Source: Mytilus galloprovincialis
Lineage: Eukaryota > Mollusca > Bivalvia > Mytilida > Mytilidae
Length of the DNA stretch: 64,000 nucleotides
Direction: 5' to 3'
NCBI RefSeq assembly: GCF_965363235.1
Contig: NC_134845.1
Coordinates: forward strand, 11,098,101 to 11,162,100
Below the pieces are notes generated by a model, which saw nothing but the letters and a program-made list of their open reading frames with translations, was not told the DNA's origin and ran no database searches. The first letter of the stretch is position 1. The number at the start of each line of letters is the position of its first letter. This document shows, piece after piece, positions 22,863 to 35,900 of the stretch. Made by a program: the position numbers and the translations under genes.

Positions 22863-23560
22863 AAACGTTTTCTTTATTCATTGTTTCATAATTGATGAAA
22901 AGAATGCTTTATTTAATCAAATTGAACTTTGATTACCTGTCTGCAGTTCTTTAACAGAAGTTTGTCCAAATTCTGGCCAGTGGAACAGTTTTAGTTGATC
23001 AAACAAATTGCGATTTAGTCCGAAATTCTAATGAAATGCAACTACTGGGGGGAAACACAAATATTTTTTGAAAGCGAAGGGCGTATGAAATACCAATCTG
23101 CTTACGAATCTGGCAGTGGGGGGGGGATATGTCAAAGGAAAAACACGTTCAAGGTTTACATAAATTTAAGTTCAAAAGGTATAATGGTGCAAAATTATAA
23201 CATTCGTTTCCTTTTCCTGTTCTGATATTTCAAAATATAAATTGGTTGACATGCACTAGAAATTAACTCCTATAGTGGAGCTAACAAAATAAAATGCAAT
23301 CATTCTATCTAGAGACTTCTCAAATTATCAGACACGCAGAGATAAAAGAACTATTATTCCTAACTCATGATGAGGGTTACCTAAACATAGGATGGTAAGT
23401 TATGCCGGGAAAGGGGGGTGGTGCCATGTTTTCAAATTCTTCTAAAATGCCAACAAAGACTGGTGCTCAAACCTTTGACAACCAATGTATAATGTTCTTG
23501 AGGTTTACTAAATGCGCAAAGCATATGATAATACTGAATCAAAATGGTGGTATAAAAATA
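22863..23560. other. No gene recognised
   Basis: The open frames at 23031-23225 and 23402-23629 contain Gly runs from G-rich DNA and no domain. Confidence 0.35.
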
Positions 23561-23562
23561 AA

Positions 23563-24050
23563 ATCAACAGTAGTATACAGCTGTTCAAAAGTCATAAATC
23601 GATTGAGAGATATCAAATTCGGGTTATGAACTAAAGTCGAGGAACACACATCAACAATAAGAAGAAAACAACGGAACAACAGAAACCCTGAAGTGAACAA
23701 AATCAAACGTCAGCATACATAGAAACGAAGTATTGATAACAACTGCCATATTCCTGACTGGGTACAGGACATTTTAAGAAAACATAATAGGTTGAACTTG
23801 GTTTTATGGCTAGCCAAACCTCCCGCTTATATATGGCAATGTGCACAAATATCGCTCAAATAACAACCCTAAGTGACAGAAATATAGTATAAACAAATGC
23901 AAGAACATTCAGCACAGAAAAACGCATAAATAAATTATATAATCGTACATTAGTAACATGTCAACCATAGAATAACAACGGACAACTTCCATTAACGATA
24001 GCACAAGACACCACAAATTGTGACATCATTTTGTGACATATATAATCTTT
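23563..24050 (+). repeat. Dispersed family C repeat (GTAGTATAC-CTGTTCAAA type)
   Basis: Starts near CAACAGTAGTATACAGCTGT and continues with TCATAAATCGATTGAGAG and TGGGTACAGGACATTTTAAG. The same order is found at 31144, 37680 and 62394, so it is a long dispersed repeat, possibly another retroelement tail. Confidence 0.55.
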
Positions 24051-24589
24051 AAATTCATACAATCAAATGGAACTGGATCCAAAATTTAACAATTATTTTC
24101 ACAATACTAGTCCAAATAATCATCATGATTATGACGGTATTGAAAAGCTATTTAAATTAAATGCTGTGACGACTTCATAGTTATTTGGAGTAATACAATA
24201 CTTTATCCATGAACAATTATCTCGACTATACTGACAAATAAGACATATGTGAAATGTACCCCCCAAAAAAACAGAATTCAAACAACAAACGTTAAGACAT
24301 AACACAATATCCAACCGAACTTACAAAAGAAACATCATAAGTAAATACATGAATGTTGGATGTACAAATACCGAGACACGTCTTATAGCAATGCAAATTC
24401 ATACTCGGCAAAATAGTCATATTCGGGAATAGGTCACGTTCAATACTAAGAAGACAGACGACATAGATGTTAAACCACAATTTAAAACGTGTTAAAAATG
24501 TCGTTATTTAGTTAAGACACAGACACATCGTATAGATCAATCAATTCGTGATGGTGTCCAAAAATTTAAGTCCAGACAATACACTGACC

Positions 24590-25335
24590 AAAAGAAAAAC
24601 GAACTACGAAACGGAAAATCCCTAATCAAATGGCAAAATCAAATAATTAAACGAATTGATAACAACTGTCATAAACCTGACTTGGTACAGGTATTTTCTA
24701 ATGTAGAAAGTGGTGGATTAAACCTGGTCTTATAGCTAGATGAACTTCTCACTTGTATGACAGTCGCATAAAATTCCATAATATAGATATATACTTTTTC
24801 TCTACAACCAATTGGCTAAGGTACAGAGAGGGAAACATAAGAATATAAGACGATAGGATAAACAATCTTAAACAAAACAAAGACAATTGAAGTCAGTTAC
24901 TTGAAATTAGTTATTGTATTTGAAAAAGTATACTGATGTCATTGATTAGAAATTATAGAAACGTCAACAAAAGGTTCAAATGAGTTACCATTTGTGACAT
25001 ATACACAGATCTTCCGGTGTTTGGTGTTTTGGTAGGATTTACTTTACTCAAATTTTTATTTTGTGAATTTTTTTGTATTGATTTCGTCTTGCTTTATCAT
25101 TTTGTCTTTTGAAAGAAAGTAAAATAACAAAATACGAACTACGAAACGGAAAATCCCTAATCAAATAGCAAAATCAAAAGATCAAACGAATTGATAACAA
25201 CTGTCATATACCTGACTTGGTACAGGTATTTTCTTATGTAGAAAATGATGGATTAAACCTGGTTTTATAGCTAGATAAACCTCTCACTTGTATGACAGTC
25301 GCATACAATTCCATAATATTGACAACGATGTGTGA
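24590..25335. repeat. Direct repeat pair (about 200 bp, 540 bp apart)
   Basis: 24590-24790 and 25130-25335 are near-identical: both run GAACTACGAAACGGAAAATC, GATAACAACTGTCATA, CCTGACTTGGTACAGGTATT, and end CACTTGTATGACAGTCGCAT. Other copies lie at 33785-33990 (reverse), 38310-38450 (reverse) and 41030-41290. Confidence 0.7.
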
Positions 25336-25624
25336 ACAAAACAAACAGACATAATAGGTAAAAATGTCAAAAATAAGAGAGTTCAGTAAATTGTGTTGTA
25401 TGGGTAGTTTTCCGCAAATTGTTTTCTGATTTTTCTCATCACTTGTTTTTTTGGTTTTTGTTGGAGTTCAACCTCTTCCGTACACACACATCAACCTTTA
25501 ATCAAGATTATTTCGATTGAATTTAAACGGAAGCCCTGGGTCATTGCATCGCCTTGACAAGATACAGGTGGTGCTGGATTGTTGCTACATAAGAATATGG
25601 AAATATTGACCTACAAATGATATC

Positions 25625-25830
25625 AAATAAAATTGAAAATAGAAATGGGGATTGTGTCAAAGAGACAACCAACCCAACCAAAGTGAAGAAAACAGCCCAA
25701 TGCCATCAACTTATCTTCAACAGAGCGAGATAATCTGCACCCGGAGGCGGGCTTCAGCTGGCCGCTAAAACTAAAATGTGTACTAATTCAGTGAAAACGG
25801 ACGTCACACTAAACTTCAAAACGTAATATT
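25625..25830 (+). repeat. Dispersed mussel-type repeat
   Basis: Landmarks are GAAATGGGGATTGTGTCAAA, GAGACAACCAACCC, GCACCCGGAGGCGGGCTTCA, GCTGGCC and AATTCAGTGAAAACGGACGT. I recognise this as a common bivalve repeat. No terminal repeats or coding capacity are seen. Confidence 0.5.
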
Positions 25831-25835
25831 GTAGA

Positions 25836-26558
25836 GGGTACTGATGTATATTATGCGTTTTTCAAAATGTTACTGCTCGTCATGTCTTTGAGGAATAAAG
25901 TTGGTCAATAAAACATAGCTATTATTTGTACAAAACAACTTATCTGTAAGGAAAACAAAGGTTTGAATTTTTTAATATTGTATATAATTGATTGTCTTTT
26001 ACAAAACACAACAGAACCAAAGGGAATAATTACGTGACGATTTGACGTCACACATAAAAATTATCTGAAGAAAACAAATTATATGTGAAGAAAACAAAGG
26101 TTTAAATTTTAATATTGTATGTGATTAATGTTTTTTAATAATCGCCACAGTACCGGTGGGGAAGATTATGTGACTATTTATTTCAAATGCATTGAGAAAT
26201 GGATGACTAAATGCACCGGTGTAATCATGTATAACGACCATCCCTTTTTGTCCAAAGCATTCTCATGAAATGTTTTATAAACGGACAATGGATGCCATAT
26301 TATGCCTTTTTGTTTTTGTATAAATTTCAAACATTAAGTTTGAACAATATGTAACAATGAAGTTCTGTGTCTGATGAAATATTTAGATGGATAGGAAAGA
26401 GAAAGCTAATAAAGAATTCAAAACAGCAGATCAATAAAAAAGATATAATAGATTCAGTTTAATATATAGGGAGCTTTTCGTATGCATTTACAAACATGTT
26501 GCCTTTTTAAACGGTTAGAACGTATGCTTTAATACATGTTTATTTTCGCGACTTAGAG
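25836..26558. other. Upstream flank of the fibrinogen-domain gene
   Basis: AT-rich. A TTTTCGCGACTTAG lies just before the first called ATG and could be a splice acceptor if a 5' UTR or signal-peptide exon exists upstream, but none was found. Confidence 0.35.
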
Positions 26559-26915
26559 ATGAAAATAGACAACTCGTTACGAAGCATACTACCTTCGTTA
26601 CTTTTTTTCCAACAATCCAGTTCCATGTTAGAAGACGTGTGTGCAAAAGACGACTATGAGTGTCAACATCCTGATGATGTTGGTGGTATTGGGAACTTGC
26701 TGCACAATAAAAGTCAGAACATTAATATCCTACGACGTCTGCAACGTATGAGTATGCAAAAATGTGTCAAAGAATGCTTCACGACGTCGCAGTGTATCGC
26801 AATAAACTACAGGAAGAATTGGAAGCTCTGTGACATTCTTGACAAGTTACCCGATGGAGAAAAACTGCAAAACGAATCTGGTAGTATTTATTCTAAATTA
26901 TCAAGCTGGCCAAAG
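26559..26915 (+). CDS. FREP-like gene exon 1 (PAN/apple)
   Basis: The ATG at 26559 begins [19 protein letters not shown]. The PAN-type cysteines lie in [12 protein letters not shown] and KLCDIL. The donor CCAAAG|GTATGT ends the exon in phase 0. A different first exon upstream would change only the N-terminus. Confidence 0.8.
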
Positions 26916-29900
26916 GTATGTATATCTTAACTATCTTAACTATAAAAAAAGAAGATGAAGTATGATTGCCAATGAGACAACCCTCCACAAGAGACCAAAA
27001 TGACAAAGAAATTAACAACTATAGGTCACCGCACGGTCTTCAACAATGAACAAATACCATACCGCACCGTCAGCTATAAAAGGCCCCGAAATGAAAATGT
27101 AATACAATTCAAACGAGAAAACTAACGGCCTTATTTATGTACTATGTTTGCGAAGTATTCGAATAACCATTCATGGAAATCATATCATACCTTGTTTTAA
27201 AAGCATTGAGATGGTACTTTAGCTAGTTTGCGGTATAACATTTACTTTATGTTAGCCTTATATACAATATCGTACACATAGTAGATAGTAGGTCGATTTA
27301 GTCGAAACTATTTATCGAGTACTCGTATATTATAACGAATGATACTAAGGCAAAATTCAAACCTGTAGTACGCTGGATTCAACCATGCATTACTTTACTA
27401 TGATGTAAGTTTAATTCGACTCAAAATAAACTCATCATAGATACCAGGATTTTGAAATTACGCCAGACACGCATTTCGTCTACAAAAGATTCATCAGTGA
27501 CGCTCGATTCCAAAAAATTTAAACGGCCGAAGTTGAAGAGCATTGAGAACCAAAATTCCTAAAAGGTTGTATATTCCTGATGTAGAAAAACCTTAGTATT
27601 TCAAAATATTCAAAAGTTTTGTAAACAGTTAATCTATAAATATGACCATATCGATGATAATTCATGTCAGCACAGAAGAGCTGACTATATATATAGCTAC
27701 TAGAAGACGAGAAGAGCTGACTACAAATGAGAACAATGGGTATCGGTTGCCGAGTAGTCTTAGTAGTTCATCTACTGTATCACAAGCCTCTCAACACTTA
27801 GATTGTCAGTTCGACTTTAATCTTAATCAACTAGGATCTATAGTTTTCCTGTCGAAGGTCTGTGGTTCTCTCCGGGCACTCCAGCTCCCATTCACAATCT
27901 GTCTGTGAATACTGCTGAAAGTGGCGTTAAATACCCTATAAAACTGCGGTAAACGTCAATGAAACGCCTAAAAAAATATATTACTAATTTAACAGTAAAG
28001 ATCAAAATATCTCCAACTTATGAAAACAAAATATAAATAGTACTTACTGTGAACTTACTGTGATTTAAACAATATTTTGAGATAAAAACAAAAAACATGT
28101 TCATTCAAGGCACACAGATTCGAATTTTGTATCGTTAATTTTTACCGTTCTAACTTTTGTACCCAAAACTGCAACGCCTAAACGACCACGGCTATCGGCG
28201 GGTTCAATGAAAATCAATTCATTGCGTTCAATATGTAGTTTTGGTTTTATTTTACATTAGCTAATAATTGTCCTAATCTTGGTTGCACAATATATCTAAC
28301 AGCTAAGATTGGATATACTCTCTGAACAAATCAGAATGTTATTCATATCAAATTTGTTTTAACTTTTCGGATGCTTACTTGAAAGAGGGACGAAAGATAC
28401 CAAAGGGACAGTCAAACTCATAAATCTAAAACAAACTGACAACGCCATGGCTAAAAATAAAAAAAGACAAACAGAAAAACAATAGTACACACGACACAAC
28501 ATAGATAACTAAAGAATAAACAACACGAACCCCACCGTGAAAGTACAATCATTCAAAAAAAAGCGATTGACAAAAAATATAAAATAATTTTAATGTAATT
28601 TCTTGATTGATGGTCAAATCGTAAAATAAACAGTCGTTTTACAAGAAATTTTATAGAATTTATGATAAGTGGATTGGAAGCTAACGTTTAGTGTAGATTA
28701 TAGTTTAAACTTTACGAATGAACCAATCTATGAAGTTTTTGTTTCATTCTTTTCCTATCACAAATTTGCATATGCACATTTCATGATACGATATATGTAT
28801 TCTCAAAGCAATAAGTTCAATTATAACTTGAAACTTGAGGTAATTGGGTTAAACATGAAGGGTTCCAAATCTTATTATCAAATTCCGTTTGGACATTGAA
28901 TAGGTGCGTCCCAAATTAACAGACCCTCCGTTACAGTGCAATTCCTATTACTTCAACAACTTTGCAAACGAACCTTTCTAACTACCGTAGTATTGATTGA
29001 TTGGTCGATGCTTCCTTAAAGTGCAATTTCAAATGTATTATGAAATTGTTCAATATCTTAAAATACATAAATACATGGAATAATTTCCATCCGATGTTAT
29101 ACAAAAATAACTAGGTTGAAACCGTTCAATGTAATAAGTAAATCAATCAAAATGTTGTATGTTTCAAAAGTAAAACCGTTAAAATGTAGACTGATTTTTA
29201 TATATGAATTAAAAGAGCTAAAGAGTGTATACGCGAAATCTTATTTCTTTCTATTTTCCAATATAAATTATCTATTACATGTTATATCATTGAAATCATT
29301 TATTTTATTTTAGTCCCTTGCCGGAGGATGTGCTGAAAAAACATGCCAATCAGGTCGGAAATGTGAGAAGGAGACCAATGGTGGATTCGGTTGTACTCAT
29401 GTCTGTAAGAAATATTCATATTATTGGAGATAAATTAAGTGGCGTATTTTTTATTTTTTTATTATTTATTTATTATTTATTCTTTTATAAAGCTTCACAT
29501 GTAATAGAAAATTACATATTTTAAAATAGCATAAGTTTCCTTTTATTAGTTAAATTGGTCACTATCTTAATCGCATGTCTTTCAAACTTATTAGTAAACC
29601 ATACATTGACGAAAATCCTGGTCTGAACGCGTCAGTACAAAACATAAAACATAAACGTATACTAAAGTATGATTTGTAATTAAAAGATTGTGAAAGTCCT
29701 GCGCCGACGACACCAAATGCTACCTGCATTGAAACTTTTGGATTGTATCGAAATCTCGGAACTGGAATACAATTTAAATGTAACAACGGATTCACAATGA
29801 ATGGACGTCCGTTTCAAATATGTAGTGAACATGGAGAATGGAAACAGCTGTTTTGCTGCATAGAAAAATGTAGGTATTCTCTAACTGTAGATAATTACAT

Positions 29901-32900
29901 TTTATTATGCTAACCTCTCTATAACTTTGTCAGGAAAACTGCTCTTGAATGTTCTGTAGAACAACTATTCAGACACCTTTAGAGCAGTTTTACCTTACCA
30001 GTGTTGGACAATTGTAACCTTAAACAAATTAAGACAGATCTACCATAAATGTGTAATCAGAGAGAAATTAACAAAACATACCTCCAAGACGGTACATGTA
30101 CATATTTTTACGTTTTATTCCTAAAAAAAACTTACAAGGAAAATTAGCTACTGTTCCCTTTTCTAAATTGTCAAAAGAAATTTCTGTTTGAAATGCTCTA
30201 CCATAATTAAAACATTGTTGTGACGTCATTTTATTGTTTTACCTGTTCTTTAGTTCAGTGATTGGAATATCATTTACCTGTAAGAAACCATTATGTTACA
30301 GAAAAATACAACCAAATAACAAATGACAATTAAAAAAAATATTTTATTAACGTCAACTTCCAATACAATAATTTTGTCACTCATCAAAACGGTTTCTTGA
30401 GGAAAAACAATCACTTTCAAAATGATTTTTAACACTACCAATACTTATATCACAGCCATTTTTCTCATGTTTTTGGGTTGTCTCTTTTCGCCCTAATTTA
30501 ATAGGTTGATTATGCTTGTTGTAAGTCTTGTTTTTGTTGACTCTTTGAATTTCGTTTTTGAAAAGATTTATTCTCGTCCCTCTTATTTATCAAAATTGAC
30601 ATCTGGTGTTGCTTTTATTCTTCCTAACATCATTTTCAACTACAATTAAAATGAAAAAAGCATTATAGTAATGCTTCTAAAATTTGATAAATCATGCCAC
30701 AATACAAGGGCCACGAACAACCTAAACATTATCCTGTGTACAAAGTGCGAATCTAGAACTCCCTTCATGAACTTTTAGGTTTCGGCGTTGATTAACAAGT
30801 TGTTGTTTTTTTAAGTTATTGCTTAAATAAAAATATAATGCAACACTTCGCTTTTGAACGACGGTGAATATGGGAAGCAGAATAATCGTGTGTCCGATTT
30901 GCACTTTGTTCGCAGTGATCGTTTTATAATAGTTTTTTTAAAAAGAAAATCGAGACAAATTACGTTTCGGTGAATTTAAAAAACACAAGGGACTCAAAAC
31001 ACATAAATCTTTACTTGCTTTTTCTTTTTTTATACCTTTTTCGACATGTTAAACAATGTTTTGAGTAAGATATAAACCTCTAACAGTCCATTCTGTAAAA
31101 TATTTTACACAACCATCAAGTTGGTTGACTGTTATGGAATAAATAAAGGTAACAGTAGTATACCGTTGTTCGAAATTCAGAAATCGATCGAGAAAAAACC
31201 AAATCCGGGTTACAAACTTAAATGAGGGAAACACATCATATATAAGAGGAGAGCTACGACACAACAGGAACATAACACTAAAATGTAACACACACAGAAA
31301 CGAACTATAATATAGCAATAGCCATTTTCTGACTTGGTACAGGTCATTTAAAAAAAATGATGGGTTGAACCCTGGTTTTGTGGCTAGCCAAGCCTCTCGA
31401 TGTTATGACAATGTTAAATATAACATCAAAATGACAACCTTACATGAAAGGACTACAATACAAATAAAAGGGAGAACACATAGGACAGAAAGGGTACTAG
31501 GTTTATAATTTAATACGACAGACACCTCATTTCGTTTACACAAGACTAATCAGTGACGATCAGATCAATAACCGTTTCACAGATGATATCGGATATATGC
31601 CTCATGTCGTAACTACAATCGTCTTCCCTTTTCCCCACGAATGTGATCTACCATAAGACATGAGACATAAGACATTTTATTTCACTAAAGCCCCCACATG
31701 GGGTATGTTAGTACAACATTTTTTAACAAACTATAAAAGTATGAACATATTTACATATTTACATTAAAACATGGTTAACAAAGGTGCAATAATAGTATAT
31801 ATAATTAATACAGATATTTGACAGGAAGTACAAAATATACCGAATTAAACTATTTACCGGATTTGTAAGAACATGAGCAAAACGATGGGTTCCACCTGTG
31901 GATGAGCACCTGAAATCACCACCCAGTTGTTGATGGAGTTCGTGTAGCTTAGTCTTCATCTGTGAAGCAGATGTTATATAATGTTACGACATATCCAAAC
32001 TGTACCATCTGTCATATTTGTCTTCTACTCAGTAATTTGATATCGTCCGCACACAAGTACCCACTGAATACATATCACATATAGAGGGAGGAGGAGGTAT
32101 CATGTGATTCGGATTGGTAAAAATGATCTTTCTAAATGGTGTTCTATATTATTTTAGCACTTCGTCCACATGATTGTGGTGACATACCGGATCATTGTCC
32201 ATCAGCAGTATACACAATTTACCCAACAGTCACCAGTTCTCTAGATGTCTACTGTGACATGGAAACAGCTGGCGGAAGTTGGACTGTATGTATGAATCAT
32301 TTTCTTCAGTATAAGTTAATATAACATAATAAATTATGAAATGCTCTCGTCTGATTTTGAAAATATCCGTTTAAGAGAATAATAGTTGGCACTATTCAGC
32401 TGAAGTTTGTGGTGACTTACCGATAAGATGGATCGATATGACGGGTTATATGTATCAATATTTGAAAAGTATACGATAAGTATTTTTTTCAATGGTTTAA
32501 TCAATCAGTTGCACAGAATATCATGGTAAATAAACATAAAATAACTATAATAAATATACATAGAATATCAATGTCAAATTTACATAAAAAAGACAAGTTT
32601 CAAAGTTAAATATAAAAAGCAACACGTTATAAGTTATACGTCCGAAGCGCTTTTATAGATATAATAATAACTTACACAGTTGAACAGCTATAGGACATAA
32701 ACATTGCCAAATTTATCTAAGGTAAACTTTGCCTGAGGGGTTGAAACACAATTTAAGAAAGGTTCGTAATAAATCATGTCAGTGCCGAAGTACTGACTAA
32801 TGAGCTGTTGATACCCTCGGAGACTGATAGTCCACCAGCAGAGGTATCGACCCAGTGCTTTCAAATATGAATACACATATTGTAGGTCATTCAGAGAAGA

Positions 32901-35900
32901 ATCGACGGATCTACAGATTTCTATAGAGGATGGTCTGATTATGAACAAGGATTTGGAAGAATTGACAGTGAATATTGGTTAGGTATGTTATTTCTTATTC
33001 GTACACATGACGGAAAAAACGTTACTGAATTGAGAGATTATATTTTTAAGACAATTGATAAGTTTCTACAATGCATTCTATATAATTTATTTCAATTTTT
33101 TTTTCTTAATTAAATATTGACAAACCTTAACATGAAATGAAACCTTAATAATTTGTCAAACCCAGTTTACGAAAGGTGGGTAAAAAGTTATGTAGTTATG
33201 TTTTGTGGCTAAGTCTTTGAAATCGCATTATGGATATGAGAGAATACTTCGCAGCTCCAAAAATGCACAAAACCGGATTTACTGTTTACTGAACAGCAAG
33301 TAATGCAGAGCAAACGTTTTTGTTCAATAAGCCTGCTGTTATGTAAAAAGAATGTATACATGTATAGTCCTTGCCTTCTAAAATCATTTTATTTAATACA
33401 TCATATATATTGAATACTGTAATGATAAATTAGGAAACCGAAGCAAAATACACTAGAACTATTCAACTTACTAAGTGTGGCAACATATGGGTTTGATTGT
33501 AATGGATGTTCTTTTTTATTTCTCAACAAGAAACACTGTTATACATACTTTTACATCGTCTGGAAATTACGAGCTGTATATACATTTAGAAGACTTCGAT
33601 GGAAAGACAGCATACGCAAAGTATAGTACGTTTAATGTTGAGGATTTCAAATCAAACTTTATGTTACACATTAGTGGATACACAGGAACTGCAGGTATAT
33701 CTTATATTCTACTTTTTGACATTTTTACCTATTAAGTTATATCTGTTTGTTTTGTTCACGCATCGTTTTCAATATAATGGAATTTGATACAACTGTCATA
33801 TATGTTAGAGGTTTATCTAGCTATAAAACCAGGTTCAATCCACCATTTTCTACAAAAGAACATTCCTGTACCAAAGCAGGAATATGGCAGTTGTTATCCA
33901 TTCGTTTGATGTGTTTATGCTTTTTGGTTTAGCCATTTGATTAGGGACTTTCTGTTTTGAAATTTGCTCGGAGTTCATAATTTTTTGTGATTTTACTTTT
34001 TAAAAGGAGGTCTGAATGTTAAAATCAGAAAACAAAAAGAGCTAGAAGATATATAATAACTGATAATGTCTTATTTGTAAATGAAGTAGTCAAGTTTATA
34101 TTATTACCATGGGTCTTTTTCTCATATCCATTTTAACAAGCGCAAATCTAAATAACTCATCGTGAAAGAATGTCTTTTGCTTTAACGTATTATTACATTT
34201 GTCAGTTCTGTAATGCATATAGGACAAATACATGTATTAGATTTATACTTAAAAGAGGGACGAAAGATACCAAAGGGACAGTCAAACTCATAAATCTAAA
34301 ACAAACTGACAACGCCATGGCTAAAAATGAAAAAGACAAACAGAAAAACAATAGTACACATGACACAACATAGAAAACCAAAGAATAAACAACACGAACC
34401 CCACCAAAAACTAGGGGTGATCCCAGGTGCTCCGGAAGGGTAAGCAGATCCTGCTCCACATGTGGCACCCGTCGTGTTGCTTATGTGATTACAAATCCGG
34501 TAAATAGTCTAATTCGGTAGGTCACATTCATGAAAGGGAAGGGGATTGTAGTTACGACGTAAGGAACATATCAGATATCATTTGTGAAACGGTTATTCCA
34601 TAACGGTCAACCAACTCGTGATGGCGTCCGTAAAATTTACGAAGGGATGATTTCAACTTCACCATTTGGAACTCTTGGTTTAATAGCTTCCTTGTGAGCA
34701 GTAACCCTCTATCAAGAAAATCATGATAGGAAATGCAAGCACGGGAATATCGTATCAATTGGGAGATATATACTCCGTATGCAGGTGCTGCTGGAATGTT
34801 GCTACTTAGAAATGGAAAGTTCACAATTGGAAAGCTGAAATCATCTCTTTTGTCGTAAAGTTTTGTTTTCAACCGACCCTCATTGTCAATTTCTAGATGT
34901 AAGTCAAGATATGAAGCCGACTTAACTGTATCTGTAGTATCCTTTATCTCCAATTCGATGGGATAGATGCGTTCCACATAGTCACCAAATTTGGAATTGT
35001 TTAGTGAAAGAACGTCATCTATATAGCGGAAAGTAGAATTAAAGGATATAACTTCTTATCTTTCTTCCTAAGAAGTTCCTGCATGAAGTCAGCCTCATAA
35101 TGATAAAGAAACAAGTCGGCAAGTAGAGGGGCACAGTTTGTTCCCATTGGGATGCCGACAGTCTGTTGAAAAACACGTCCTCCGAACGTTACAAATATGT
35201 TGTCAATCAACAAATCAAGCATCTTATAATATCGGTTTCAGAGAATTTTTTGTTTGAATCAGAGTGATTCTTTACCAAGTATTTAACATTTACTCCTACT
35301 CGAAATATTAAGTATCAAACTACAGAAATTTTAAATTAAAATTAAATTAGTATAATAGGATATCTATAGACAACTTAAAATGGTAAACAATGTGAAGTGA
35401 ATCAACACTCAGTAGTATTAAACCAAATGCTCTGATTATACTATATTAAAGCTGGTCCTCACCTTCTTTAAAGTGATTGGCATATTCGTAACATATTTTT
35501 TTCTTCCTGATTATACAAATGAGTTAAATCTAAATATTAGTACAGAGGATGTTACTATGGGGTACAAACATACCCTACAATATATCTGTTGTCATATCCT
35601 TCCTGAATACAGTGGCGGATCTAGAAATTGTCATAAGTGTAGGCCCACTGGCTGTCTAAGAGGGGCCCACTCTCGTCACGCTTTAGTGATTCCCTATATA
35701 ATCAACCAAATTTTTTTCAAAAGGCGGGGCCCGGAACCCCTCCCTCCCCCCTCCCTCCCCCCTCCCCCTAAATCCGCCTCTAGAATCCAAAATTTAAAGT
35801 AATGTACAATGTTGACTTAAGACCCTCAACCTGAAACTCCAATGTTTGTCTTATTCATTTTTTTATTAACTGACAATTCGTTTTCATTTCTTATTAATTC

